Shown in pieces: positions 33,634-44,621 of a stretch of DNA of 64,000 nt. The notes under the pieces are model-generated. The model ran no database searches, had not been told where the DNA came from, and was given only the letters and a program-made list of their open reading frames with translations. The first letter of the stretch is position 1. Each line of letters starts with the position of its first letter. The stretch lies in the NCBI GenBank assembly GCA_020744225.1, contig JAGMWG010000018.1:930001-994000 (forward strand). The letters run 5' to 3'. Source of the stretch: Paraphoma chrysanthemicola. Taxonomy: Eukaryota; Ascomycota; Dothideomycetes; Pleosporales; Phaeosphaeriaceae. Both the position numbers and the translations under genes were made by a program.

Positions 33634-35827
33634 ATGAAGCCAATCTCGCTTCTACCCGTTCTTGCATTCGTCGTATCATCATCCGCTATTGCATACGATG
33701 AATATATTCTTGCCCCAAAGTCACGGACGCTCTACCCTGCTTCTGTCCACAACTTCAATGGCTCAGTCACGAGTCCTGAAAGCCTCACAGAGAAATCAAC
33801 AGGTGATAGCCCAACAATATTTCAAGGCGAATCGGCTGTCGCATACGACTTTGGCATCAATATTGCCGGCTTTGTGACCCTGGACATCGCGGGTGTCTCG
33901 GATGCGGATCAGTACATTGGGGTGACCTTTTCTGAAAGCTCATATTGGGTGTCAAATGCATCCAGTGATGCCACAGCAGATGCTGGCAAAGACGAAACGT
34001 TATGGTTTCATGTGTTGAGCCCGGGTAGGTACACTGCTCCAAGAGAGAAAGAAAGAGGCGGGTTTCGATACATGTCCCTTGTGCACAATGGCACAGGTTA
34101 TGTGCACGTGAAGGCAGCTGAAGTACATTACACGCCCATGCCACATTGGGCAGACGACGCCATCGGCAACTACACGGGCTATTTCCATTGCGATGGTAAG
34201 TTCCAAATCCTTTGATTGTAGTTGTGTTAACACTTATTTTGAAGACGAACTCTTGAACCGAATTTGGTACGCTGGAGCGTACACGAATCAGATATGCACA
34301 ATCGACCCTCATTACGGAGATGCCTTGATCCACATTTTCCAGATCAACTCATCAGTCTCGGACGCGACAAATGTAACGTGGTATAACAATTACACCATCA
34401 CCAACGGATCGTCGGCATTAGTCGACGGTGCGAAGCGGGATCGTATCGTGTGGGCCGGCGGTAAGTTGAGAGCCCCGGATCATGTCACTCTACAGCATTT
34501 GCTAACATTCCGACGTTAGACATGGCAATTGCGGTGCCTGGTGTGGTTGTATCCACCAACGACGTTATTTCTATCGAAAATTCGCTGAATTCGCTCTTTG
34601 ATATCCAAAATACAAGTAGTGGCCAGCTTCCGTACGCTGGACGACCTTTCCCAACGGCACTGTCTTTTACATATCATCTCTACACACTCATCGGCGTAGC
34701 AGATCACTACCTTTACACTGTAAGTTCTTGTTCGCAAGATGATGGAGCACGTCAGAGTTTTTGACTATGAATAGGGCGACATTGCCTTCCTATCATCACT
34801 ATGGTCGAAATGGAAACTAGCCCTGTCGTTCTCTTTGTCCTATATCGATTCCTCGGGGCTTATGAATGTCACGTCACCTGCTGACTGGCTTCGCTTCGGC
34901 ATGGGTGGCCACAACATTGAGGCCAACGCCATTCTGTACTACACTATCCAACAAGGGATTCAGTTAGCTGAAGCGCTTGGCGATAATGAGCCGATTGCTA
35001 ATTGGACTTTTGTGGCAGCGAGTATTAAGAGCGCAGCAAACCAACTATTGTGGGACGAAGAAGTGGGCATGTACCGGGACAACGAGACGACGACACTGAA
35101 CCCACAAGACGGCAACTCATGGGCAGTCGTCTCAAACCTGACGACCAATTCGTCCCAGGTCGAACGCATCAGCAGTAACTTGGTTAGGCGATGGACTCCA
35201 TATGGCGCGCCTGCTCTCGAGGCGGCGGATGCCATTTCTCCGTTCATATCTGGCTTCGAACTGCAGGCACACTTTCTCGCACAGAATGCCAGCGCCGCGC
35301 TTGGATTGATGCGACTACAGTGGGGGTTCATGCTCGATGATGCGCGCATGACCAATTCGACGTTCATCGAGGGGTATTCCACAACCGGGGAGTTGCACTA
35401 TGCACCATATCTCAACGACGCGCGCATCAGCCACGCACATGGATGGGCAACGGGACCGACGTCCTCGCTGACCTTTTATGTGGCTGGGATTCAGCTGTTG
35501 AGTGCGGGAGGGAGGACTTGGCGAGTAGCACCGGAATTGGGAGATTTGAAGCATGTCGATGCAGGCTTCAGGACGAGCCTGGGTTTCTTTGGAGCCAGAA
35601 CAGAGATTGGCGATGGTGGGCTGGAGATGGAGCTGGAAGCACCAGAGGGAACGAGTGGAGAGTTGAGAGTTCCATTGTTGCCCTGCAAAGGACGCCTTCT
35701 TGTGCATGCGCTAAGCGGCGGGTGCGGGGATACTGTTGTGGAAGTTGCAGAGACGAACGTCGGTTCTGTGACGGTGGCCGATGTAGAGGGCGGGAAGTGG
35801 AAGGTCACGTTCACATGTAGCGCTTAG
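33634..35827 (+). CDS. Secreted alpha-L-rhamnosidase, GH78-like six-hairpin glycosidase
   Basis: Extracellular glycosidase expected to release terminal alpha-L-rhamnose from plant pectin or flavonoid glycosides, 676 residues. Exons 33634-34195, 34245-34460, 34520-34719 and 34775-35827. A signal peptide (residues 1-20, MKPISLLPVLAFVVSSSAIA) is followed by a beta-sandwich domain (~21-190). The (alpha/alpha)6 barrel then begins with LLNRIWYAGAYTNQICTI. The barrel contains DGAKRDRIVWAGG (from ~248), matching the DGxxRDRxxWxGD-type acidic loop conserved in GH78, then GHNIEANAILYYTIQQG and SFIEGYSTTGELHYAPYL..SHAHGWATGPTSSL. More than a dozen Asn-X-Ser/Thr sites fit a glycosylated extracellular enzyme. 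It is shorter than multi-domain GH78 enzymes. Rhamnose linkage specificity is inference. Confidence 0.85.
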
Positions 35828-36021
35828 TGTGTCTTGTAGGTTGGGACAAGCACTGCAAGCCCAGCGGGGCCAGGGATGGAGTGAGATGTACACGCATGAA
35901 TTTCCCAAATGATCTATGTCCTGCCATATTGTACAGCCGCCAAGTTTGCATGCCAAGGTGATAGTACACTGATGTCTTTCTGTCCCTCTGTCCCTCTGAG
36001 GTCGTAGCACATGCTGTGCGC

Positions 36022-36417
36022 TCATGGCCTGATGACGCGGAGGCCGTCTCGTGAGGGTGCCGCTGCTCGCTTGAACGACTACTGCTCGTTAGCTCCTGCC
36101 CGGTGACTGGCCAAGGGAATCCAATACTGACATTGTCGCACTCTTCCCACGCGCGTCCGGCGCCGAATCCCAGGCCAACAAATGCCGGCCACGCGCGTCG
36201 CTTGAAGAGGAGGACGGAGAAGACGACGCCAAAGGAGAGGCCGAGGCCGGAGCGGATGAGCATCGACGAGAGGCAGCGGTCCCACTGGCGGGCGAGCATT
36301 AGCAGCGGAGCGGGGTTGGAGTGGATGGTGCAGTACCTTCTCGTTCAGCAGAGCTTCGCTCATGGGGCGGGTGGTGCGCGGGATGGGCGCGGTGGCCTTG
36401 GGGGTCTCGTCGGCCAT
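36022..36417 (-). CDS. MIC10: MICOS complex subunit Mic10
   Basis: Small inner-mitochondrial-membrane protein that bends cristae junctions by oligomerising. Exons on the minus strand are 36337-36417, 36132-36284 and 36079-36022 (19 codons with the stop), 96 residues in all. The N-terminus RPMSEALLNEKWDRCLSSML leads into hairpin TM1 (GLGLSFGVVFSVLLF, 40-54), the positive turn KRR (55-57) and TM2 with the GxGxGxG oligomerisation motif GLGFGAG (64-70). The second intron (36079-36131) was placed because it joins AWEECDN to SFKRAAAPSRDGLRVIRP; alternatives run into a stop or a long unlike tail. Larger ORFs covering this locus on both strands are shadows. Divergent from URB2. Confidence 0.9.
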
Positions 36418-36703
36418 GGTGGACGGGGGCGGGGATGCAATTGGACGGATCGGGGCCGCGCTCGACGTGGACGGAGGGGATGCGAGGACGAGGATGCGGT
36501 CGGCGGTGATGGACGTCGTGTCCGGGCGCGAGCTGGAGGTTTGACCTCGCCGGCCTTGGCAGGGACCGCCGACGTAACTATGCAACTTTTTTTTGGGCCG
36601 AGACGAACGAACGCCCGCCTGCCATCCGCTCTGGCAGCCACATTGCATGCGCGCCGCGACCACATGGCGCCAATGATGCCCGTACTGTCTCCCGCCCGCC
36701 GAC
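36418..36703. promoter_or_regulatory. Divergent promoter MIC10/URB2
   Basis: 286 bp between opposite start codons, including an 8-T run near 36587. It holds both promoters; no TATA box seen. Confidence 0.5.
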
Positions 36704-39700
36704 ATGCACTCTGACCACGCTGACTTGCTCCAGCCTGCCCGCGAGCAGCCTGCGCCGACGCGGCCGCGCCTGCAGTCTGTGAGCCACGACTTTGCCGGCC
36801 TCGACGAGCAGATCCGCCAGACGGCCCGCATCATACGCCTTCCGGACGACTGGGCGACGCTGGACGACAGCGCGGGTAGCACACAGGCCCTGCACCACGT
36901 GATTCGCGCGCGAGCAGAGTGGGTGCTGCGCTGGGTGCTCGACCGGCTCAAGGACGAGACGGCCGCCGGCTGCGATGCTCGAGGGAACACGCTCGCATGG
37001 CAGTTGCTGCGGTGCATGATCCAGCTCCTGCCCGCCTCTCGCAGCGCACCCCATCTGCGCGATGCCGGCTTCACCACCATCCTCGAGCGCGCGCTGCTCG
37101 AGCTCCCCACCCAAGACCACACGCACCAGCGGGCTGCTTCCGAGTCGAGCGAGAGCCTGCCAGAGGACTCTGCGGCTTCGCGGAAACGCAAGCGCGGGAC
37201 GACGGAGCCAGCAGCTTCCAAGCGGCCAGCGCGCGCCGTGTCAGACCCAGCCGTCCTGTTTCGCGCCATAGGAAATGTGCTCAGGTCAATCACGCATCTG
37301 TCCGCTGCAAGCAGTAGCACACACGACAAGTCTCAAGCCGAGCTCATGAGCATGGTGCTGAGGACAGAGAGCACCCAGGCCTCCCGCGTCTTGCGACTGT
37401 GGCTGGCAGCGGTGCACAGGCTTCTCGTCCAAACTTCAGCTTCACCATCCAAGCTGCGAGACGCACCGTCTCTGGTGGATCTGTCAGCTGTCCTTGAACT
37501 TTGGCACCTCCGCATCATTGACTCGGCCGATGCAACCGGCGTCTCGTCAGAGGAATTCTCCACAGAGTGCCTGGTCCCAACGCTACAGCTCGGCGAAGCC
37601 CTCATTGACATAAGCTTTGCGACACAAGACGAAAGTCTCATCACTGTGCTCAATAAAACCACTCAGGTGCTGGACAAGCTTCTCACAAGCCATCTGCTGG
37701 CGCCGTCTAGGGGCGCCTTCTCTGTAGAGGATGCGGGTGAACCCACTGAGACGGCCCTGAGACACCGACAAGCAACAACGCTTTCCAACAACCTCGCGCC
37801 ACTCAGAGCAGAACTCCTCCAGGCTATACAGGTTGAAGACACTGGCGAAGCTGTTCCGGCGCACTTGCTATCCTCGTTCAAGGCAATTGCGCATCTATTG
37901 GATCTAGCCATCCGTGCCTTCCCGTCCAGGAACCCCAAGGCACGCCTGGCCGAGAGAGCTTGGATACAGGCCGTCTTTGTATCTCTCGCTGAATGCGCAG
38001 GGTGTTCGCTGCAGTCGGCCCCAGAGTTCGGCACCTCTGTCATGGCAAGCGGGGCGCTTCAAGACGCTTTGGCAGTACTCAACATGCACAATATTTCCAT
38101 CAGCTCTGCTGTACTACTGGATCTTTTTTGGTATCACTGCGGTGCAGACCTCACACGTCAATCAGGGAGCGTAATGCAGTGGACCTTGGTCGCGGCACTC
38201 ATTGAGCTCGACGCCTCCATCTTCGTTGCAGAACCACGCTCAGCCTCAACAGATGCAAGCCAAAGGCCAAGTGATGTTGCAAAGTTCATTTTCGACCAGA
38301 TATCAGCCATCGATTTCGATGGTCACGGCGTTACTGAGGTTCCAAAACAGCGTGGGTTCCGCACTGACCTCCTCCGGATGGATTTCAGTCCAGAAGCTGT
38401 TCGCAAAATGATTCTCAGCCGCATACTGCTTCCCATGATTTCAGCTTTCTCCCGTAACCGGAACCTCATCGGCTACATACGTCGATGGGATGACCAACTC
38501 GTGAAAAGCTACAAAGCCGAAGGCCAGAAAGCACTGCGAGAAAGGACCTCCTCTGTCTGGGAAGACCGAATGCTTGCCACAGCCTTATCACAGCTTGTCG
38601 AAACGTTCTTGACGACCGACCAGCTTGCGCAGTTGCTTAAGGCTCACGCCAAACGTTTAGATGACCTCGGTACTGAGTTGGCTGCCGGACAACAAGAATC
38701 TGTCAACGTTCGCAAGTCCGCTACATATCCGAAGGCCTGTAGTAGCGCCGTGGTCATATCCGTTATTCTGGAATCAATCCGGTCCGATGACACTACAAAT
38801 GCACTAAAACCGGAGCTCCATTCGCTCTTCTCATCTTATGCCACACGTGTTCGAGATGACCAATTCAGCTCATATACTCGGCTGGTAACTTCATGGTTTA
38901 CATTGTGCCAACTTGTCAATAGACTGTGGCCTGTTGAAGTTCACTCCTCTTTGCAGCTTCAGCAGATGCTCCTACACCCTTTGATGGAACAAGCGTCCAA
39001 GGACATGTCCACTGATCGCCAAGGTACAAACGGCCGTCGAATAGATTCACCTACACGAGCAGCAGCGATGCTATTCTTGCTGGACGCATGTAATCACCTG
39101 CACACTGTTCAAGGATCTGAAGAGCAGATCCGCAATAGTGTGCGCAAGATCGTGAAGAGCCTCTGCCTGAGCCGGCTCGAAGCTCCAGAACATGCCAAGA
39201 TGGTCAACATTTTTTGTACCGATTACGCCCAGCTTTTGAGTCTTCTTGAAGCTGATGCTGCTCAATCATCGCTCGTCGCGATGCTGTCAAGACTGTCTAG
39301 TCTCGATGAAGATGAAGACGAAGGCGACTCTGTCGGAAGTCTAACTCAAGCAATCTTTGGTTGCGAAAGCGTGACTTTACAGAACGTTTACGCGACCGTT
39401 GTCTCTGACACACTTAGTCAAGGGAAAGACCTTACCTTGCGCGACCTCGTCGTCAGATCGTTCAACGACATGCAGCCTACGGCACTGTCTCGTGAGAGAA
39501 GAGAAGTCATCCTGGACAGATTGACTGAGCTGTTACGCATAGGATCATCAGATGCGGCTTGTCTGATGAGCGTGATGATTCGTTTCATGCAAATACCAAA
39601 TGCTACCGCCAAGATTTCCACAGATGGCTCGGTCTTCTTCGAAATTGGAGATCAGCTTCAAAAAGATGGAGTGACATCGCGCCCTTCCCTCCAGCAGTTC

Positions 39701-41221
39701 AGGCTCTTGTGTCAAGTAACACTAGCCCATATCATTTCCAATCAGAGCCAAGCACAAAGCAGGGCTTTCCTGGGTGACTTTCAAAGGAAACTCCACGGCT
39801 TGACAAAGAGTACCAGCAAAGTCTCAGCAACGGCCTTGGCCATCCTACGTGCTACCCTCTCGGAGCAGAAGGACGCACAACTCTTGAGCATAAAGCACTA
39901 TCTAACAGTAATAAAACAATGCCTCACCGATGATGGCTCCGACCAGGAAGGCACCGCTTGCTTAGAAGACGTTCTAGAAGCATTTTCCGAGTTGCCAATA
40001 GCTATCTTGGAGGACGCCACCCTTTTCAAAACAACTGCAGCTTGGCTCAAGGCTTGGATCAACGACAATGCTGATCTGGAATCATATATAGCCTCACGCC
40101 GCCAGGTCTCTGTGGAAGTAGCCAACTACGTTGCACAATTACACGGCATTGTGGCCAAGTACAGGATCTACCCGAACATCGAGTGGCTCATTGCGTTGAC
40201 TATCAGACTGGCTCATGAGAGCCTTGCCGACGAAGTAAAGAGAGCTACACTTGCAAACCTCACAGCGACCTTCCGGTTCATGGACACAACCGAGAAGCTG
40301 CAGCTAGTCCCACTCCTCACTGTTATCCCGGACCCGGCGGATCAAACTACATCATATCGTATCCTTCGACGCCTCATCTCTACCATACCCAACACAGTCC
40401 CCAAAACCTTAGACTCAAAGCCTAAAGGGGTGGAAATCTTACCAAAACTGTGCAAACTCCTCATGGAAGTTTCCGAGTCAGCAGAGTTCAACGCGCTCAT
40501 GGACGGCATTGATGCATTCCTGAACGAAAAGTCCTCTCTCACGAGCCAACACAGCACCGAGTGCGTGCTCAGCGTGCTGGTCAAACTGATATCGCGTACC
40601 AGTCCTGCACTTGAGCCTAGCCACGCGCCGCATATTTTTGCACGAATATGCGAGACAAGCCGATTGGTTATGCTTGTACATCGCAACAGGCTAGGCGGCC
40701 GTTCACATCTGATCCTGCCATTACTCCAAGGACTGCTCAATTGCCTTTTCATTCCCACATCCGCCCGCAGCAGCGTTCTTCCTCCTTGGCTGCGCTCGAA
40801 GGTGCTTACGAATACCAGTTGCCTCTCACCCGCCAGTGCTAGCCAATACACGCGTTTGCTGGGGACGCTGTGCAATCCACCGCAATCTTCAATTGCTAAA
40901 CCGCATTCAAAGTCACGCAAGCCGAAGGATCTCAATGATCCAGTCAAGGCCGCACGAGAGAGAACAAGTCACTTTCTGTATCCGCTTCTGGCGTCGTTCT
41001 GCCGATTACATTTATATGGGAGACTGGATCCCACGATCCGAGTCAAATTGATGCCAGGCATCTGGAATGTTATGGGCACGGCGGGTCTGCACAAGGAGGA
41101 GCTGGACGCTATGTTTGCGGGGCTCGGCCGGAGCGAGAAGGACGTATGGAGAAGCATGTGGAGTGAATGGGAAAGCTTGCACGGAAGGAGGGAGAGTCTT
41201 GTGGTTGGCGGCGATGCATGA
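36704..41221 (+). CDS. URB2: Nucleolar 60S pre-ribosome biogenesis protein Urb2/Npa2
   Basis: Large helical-repeat protein of the Npa1 complex acting early on pre-60S particles in the nucleolus; single exon of 1,505 residues. The family is called from the C-terminal Urb2/Npa2 domain: SHFLYPLLASFCRLHLYGRLDPTIRVKLMPGIWNVMG, followed by LHKEELDAMFAGLGRSEKDVWRSMWSEWESLHG, matching the tail domain of Urb2 proteins. The middle is leucine-rich helical repeat, with a basic nuclear-type stretch near residue 165 (SRKRKRGTTEPAASKRPA). An acidic run occurs near 868 (DEDEDEGDS). The start ATG at 36704 is the first in the frame; the first ~20 residues are the least certain. Length exceeds yeast Urb2 (1,174) but fits filamentous fungi. 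No intron is required. Confidence 0.82.
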   Translation: MHSDHADLLQPAREQPAPTRPRLQSVSHDFAGLDEQIRQTARIIRLPDDWATLDDSAGSTQALHHVIRARAEWVLRWVLDRLKDETAAGCDARGNTLAWQLLRCMIQLLPASRSAPHLRDAGFTTILERALLELPTQDHTHQRAASESSESLPEDSAASRKRKRGTTEPAASKRPARAVSDPAVLFRAIGNVLRSITHLSAASSSTHDKSQAELMSMVLRTESTQASRVLRLWLAAVHRLLVQTSASPSKLRDAPSLVDLSAVLELWHLRIIDSADATGVSSEEFSTECLVPTLQLGEALIDISFATQDESLITVLNKTTQVLDKLLTSHLLAPSRGAFSVEDAGEPTETALRHRQATTLSNNLAPLRAELLQAIQVEDTGEAVPAHLLSSFKAIAHLLDLAIRAFPSRNPKARLAERAWIQAVFVSLAECAGCSLQSAPEFGTSVMASGALQDALAVLNMHNISISSAVLLDLFWYHCGADLTRQSGSVMQWTLVAALIELDASIFVAEPRSASTDASQRPSDVAKFIFDQISAIDFDGHGVTEVPKQRGFRTDLLRMDFSPEAVRKMILSRILLPMISAFSRNRNLIGYIRRWDDQLVKSYKAEGQKALRERTSSVWEDRMLATALSQLVETFLTTDQLAQLLKAHAKRLDDLGTELAAGQQESVNVRKSATYPKACSSAVVISVILESIRSDDTTNALKPELHSLFSSYATRVRDDQFSSYTRLVTSWFTLCQLVNRLWPVEVHSSLQLQQMLLHPLMEQASKDMSTDRQGTNGRRIDSPTRAAAMLFLLDACNHLHTVQGSEEQIRNSVRKIVKSLCLSRLEAPEHAKMVNIFCTDYAQLLSLLEADAAQSSLVAMLSRLSSLDEDEDEGDSVGSLTQAIFGCESVTLQNVYATVVSDTLSQGKDLTLRDLVVRSFNDMQPTALSRERREVILDRLTELLRIGSSDAACLMSVMIRFMQIPNATAKISTDGSVFFEIGDQLQKDGVTSRPSLQQFRLLCQVTLAHIISNQSQAQSRAFLGDFQRKLHGLTKSTSKVSATALAILRATLSEQKDAQLLSIKHYLTVIKQCLTDDGSDQEGTACLEDVLEAFSELPIAILEDATLFKTTAAWLKAWINDNADLESYIASRRQVSVEVANYVAQLHGIVAKYRIYPNIEWLIALTIRLAHESLADEVKRATLANLTATFRFMDTTEKLQLVPLLTVIPDPADQTTSYRILRRLISTIPNTVPKTLDSKPKGVEILPKLCKLLMEVSESAEFNALMDGIDAFLNEKSSLTSQHSTECVLSVLVKLISRTSPALEPSHAPHIFARICETSRLVMLVHRNRLGGRSHLILPLLQGLLNCLFIPTSARSSVLPPWLRSKVLTNTSCLSPASASQYTRLLGTLCNPPQSSIAKPHSKSRKPKDLNDPVKAARERTSHFLYPLLASFCRLHLYGRLDPTIRVKLMPGIWNVMGTAGLHKEELDAMFAGLGRSEKDVWRSMWSEWESLHGRRESLVVGGDA

Positions 41222-41983
41222 GATGTTTCATATGGAGATGGTGGGCGTTGCACCGATCAGACAAAGGAATGACAGAATTCCTAATTTTAGCAACATACAG
41301 CATTCACGCGCCAGTTCCACCATCTGGTCTCTTATCACTCATATGTCACTGTTGCAGCCGAGCATATCATCTTGGATCACAGCCTGCGTGGTTGATTTCA
41401 TTTCACATATCAACGTGTGGCACGCGTGAAGCCTGTCCGAAGGTAGTCCATCATGCCCGCTCTGCAAAATTGACGACAGATCAATGGTGACTGTCACATA
41501 AATTGGCCGTCCTGGGACGGGTCTTTCTGGAAGGGTGTCTCAAGGTCGATTAACGTCATCGTCAATTTATTCGCCCCTCCCAATATGCCATAGCGAGTTG
41601 AAATTAACTATCTGGGGAACTGCGTAGCTCAATTATCCTTACTGTTCCTGGTCCGGTACTACAAGAGCCGGCAGGAGGCTGCGACTTAGCGAGTCGGATA
41701 AAGTGGATTTTGGCCAATAGTCTTCGATCGGTCCGCGAAGACGACAGAATATAGTACGTGGTAATTGCCATCCACTTCTACATCTATCTGGGGGTGGGCG
41801 ACCTGACTTGGTGTTTGACACCGATTGATGGGGAAGTTGAGAGGATGATGAGCAGGCATAGTGCGCAATGGATAGCCGAGATGTATAGGGAGAACACGAG
41901 ACTATATAAGGCGGGAGATGGTTGCCTTCTAAAGTCATAGTTTGTATCATTGCCATCAGTGAAATACATAGCCTCGAATCAAG
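41222..41983. other. Intergenic region with LPMO promoter
   Basis: 762 bp between URB2 and the LPMO gene. It holds the LPMO promoter, with a TATA box at 41903 and a CTGGGG element at 41788-41793 that fits the CreA consensus SYGGRG (a single site only, weak evidence). Confidence 0.5.
41903..41910 (+). promoter_or_regulatory. TATA box of the AA9 LPMO gene
   Basis: TATATAAG, 74 bp upstream of the LPMO ATG. It is the clearest core promoter in the window and is typical of strongly inducible secreted-enzyme genes. Confidence 0.65.
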
Positions 41984-42948
41984 ATGCTGTTCTCATCGGT
42001 ATTCACGGCCACTGCCTTGCTTGCTGCCCAAGCTGCTGCCCATGGAGCCGTTACAAGTAAGTCAACTGTGATGGTGTTTAGCTATGTGTCAGACACACAC
42101 TGACCGCAAACGCCAAACTTAGGCTACGAGATCGATGGTGTCAAATACCCTGGGTAAGTCAAACTGTGCCTTGACCGAAACGGCGTTGAGTTCCGAATAA
42201 GCCAATTGACATGTGCTTCAGTTATACGGGATTCTCACCTGCCTCCTCACCCAAAACCATTCAGCGACAATGGCCAGACTACAACCCTACCATGACCATC
42301 ACGGACAGAAAGGTCATGTGCAATGGAGGCACTTCCGCCGATCTAGTCGCCCCGGTCGCTGCCGGAGGTAAAATCAGGGCCATCTGGAGCCAGTGGACAC
42401 ACGAACAAGGACCTGTGATGGTATGGCTCTACAAGTGTGCTGGCGACCACAAGAGTTGTGACGGTAGCGGCAAGAAGTGGTTCAAGGTACGCCGTCGTTC
42501 CCCAGAACCAACTACCTCGAACAATGTGTACTGATTGCTGTTAGATTGACCAGGAGGGAATGACCGCGCCGCCACTCAGCGGTCGCAACTGGGGAACGGC
42601 CAAGGTCCTCAAAAATCTCTACTGGGAGTCCACTGTTCCCAGGTCCCTGGCTCCCGGCAACTACTTGGTCCGCCACGAGCTGCTCGCTCTTCACCAGGCC
42701 AAGACGCCTCAATTTTACGCGGTATGTGTTTCAGGTTCTTTTCTGATTACGTGAAAAACGATCTAATCATCGTGCAGGAGTGCGCTCAAATCTCAGTGAC
42801 TGGTAGTGGTACCGCGCAGCCAGGCGGTGATTACCTTGCCACGATTCCTGGCTATGCTGCGCAGTCTGACCCGGGTGTGACGGTGGATACATACTCGAAC
42901 TCGGTGACCACTTATACTCCGCCAGGGCCAAATGTCTGGACAGGTTAG
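41984..42948 (+). CDS. AA9 lytic polysaccharide monooxygenase (former GH61)
   Basis: Secreted copper-dependent monooxygenase that oxidatively cleaves cellulose or hemicellulose, 238 residues. Exons 41984-42056, 42123-42153, 42222-42486, 42545-42721 and 42778-42948. The signal peptide (1-19) ends in AAA so that the mature protein begins with His20-Gly-Ala-Val; this N-terminal His with its free amino group is the first half of the copper histidine brace. The second brace His is in IWSQWTHEQGPVMVWLYKC. The axial tyrosine is in TPQFYAEC, with the conserved RHELLALH before it. The family end QISVTGSGTA..PGY is present, followed by a short tail. There is no cellulose-binding module. A 31-nt exon 2 (SYEIDGVKYPG) is small but well supported by frame and family sequence. 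Confidence 0.93.
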
Positions 42949-44621
42949 AGCTAAGGCTATAGATATGAATCATATCCATCGGTATATAGACATTGGTTCC
43001 CGCACAGATGCACTCGTTATAGTGGTGCTCTACAGAGTCGTCGCGTATTCTTGGTTTCCATAGGCTGGACGTGTTCACGTGCTACTAATGATATAGTTTC
43101 GTGGTCGCCTGGAGGCATTCGATAATGTGACAGTGTTATGCTACGCTTGTAGAATAATGTGAAAGCCTTTAGGAAGTTTTGAGCCCAAAAACCTGGCGTG
43201 GCCGAATATTTTGTGCCTTTGGACATGGCGACTTTAACGTATGGCCCTATCGCACGAGCACTGCTGCAGGCCCGGCGATCATTTGTTGGCGACATCGAAC
43301 ATGCCAAACAGGCCACCTCTTTGATTCATGCTTAGCTAGCTCTTGGAAAGGCAATCGCATAGCGTGCCCGCTTTCTTGGGGACCACTCTGCGGCAGATCG
43401 ACAAGGCCGTGAGCGATCGCTTCCAAGCTCTTGCCAGGAGTGGCGATAATCGTGCTTGTTGCTCACACCAGGTGTGCTTGACTAGCCCGTTTCCAAGGCT
43501 GCGGTGACAAGTTTGAACGTATGCCCTGCTTCGCCTATTGCAGCCCCTCCCAAAGTATACCTAGTGTGAGTTTTGTTTACATCGACATTCGGAAGAGTCA
43601 CGACGCTGAACAAGATCAGAGTGCGTCATCCCAGGGATTCCAGATGCTGTTAGCCAATGTTCCGCACGTGGCTGGTGTTAAGCTTTTGCGGAGGTGTTGC
43701 CGGTAAGACCACAAGACTGCCGTGCTATCCGAATGCGATCTGTGGAACCCGCTTGACGACAACAAGGACCATGGGATGGGAAACTGTATGCAATGTGATG
43801 CGATAGTACCTAACCGGTCGCTTACCCGGGCGGGCTGCTTTTTTTTTGCGCGCAGAGACATGTTCAAAGCCGGAGTAGAAACGTGCAAGCGGAGCGCAGT
43901 GGCTGGTGGAGCATCGACCATCCATCAAATGGTGATTCCGGAGTTACTGCCGCTGGACACATGATTTTGGAATGGCGATGGAAGCATCTTGGTGGAGCTG
44001 CAGATGTCATCCTGCCATCCAAGTTTGAACTCGCCAGGGTCTGGACGCATCATGGCGAAACTATTCAGAAGGCTTGTGCTAGCGATGTTTCGATAGCGTG
44101 CAGACATGAAGCGCTCTGTCGAGTTTCGCTGATGCACGAGCTCTGGTTTTATGTGCCGTTCGCATAATCCCGACTCCTGCCGACGCCACCTCTCCCCAGT
44201 GGGCGGGAACTGGCCCATGGGGCCATGGGGGATCGCGGCCACCAGACTCGCAGTTCAGAAGGGCTGCGCGCTCGCTGTTTGGAGTGTGCATGGGATATCC
44301 ACTCTTCTGTGCGCATCGGCCAGCCTGCGACGTTTCGTGGTCGCGCAAAAAATGTGGGGTCTGTGGGCGGTTTTACAAGTCGGGCAGGCGCGATGGCAGT
44401 CCAATCGGAAAGCGCGATCCCGAGAGTTGGCAGGAGCGCTGAGCGCCATCTCCTCACTAAGCTTCTGCCCAGCCTGGCTCACCTCTTCTCCATCCCGACA
44501 CCACGACGACCCACTGCACCGACCGCCACCACCAAACGCGAGGCCATGCCGTTCACCTGAGATCCTATGGGATGCGACTGTCGCACACGCGTTGCTGCTG
44601 GACCGATATAGACACACGACC
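42949..44621. other. Gene-poor intergenic region upstream of PALH
   Basis: 1.67 kb with only chance-sized ORFs. A 9-T run lies near 43842, and an imperfect palindrome/repeat of CCATGGGG occurs near 44213-44230 within the presumed PALH promoter. A 431-codon open frame beginning at 44151 is partly a shadow: its middle is PALH exon 1, the rest is out of frame. Confidence 0.5.

Noticed and set aside
36079..37329. 416-codon minus-strand ORF spanning MIC10 and the URB2 start
   Set aside because: Only its internal MADETPKATAP..LLNEK part is real (MIC10 exon 1); the rest is antisense of URB2 or intron sequence.
43840..43850. Poly-T run as a retroelement tail
   Set aside because: A lone 9-base T run without any adjacent element or target duplication; similar runs occur elsewhere in the gaps.
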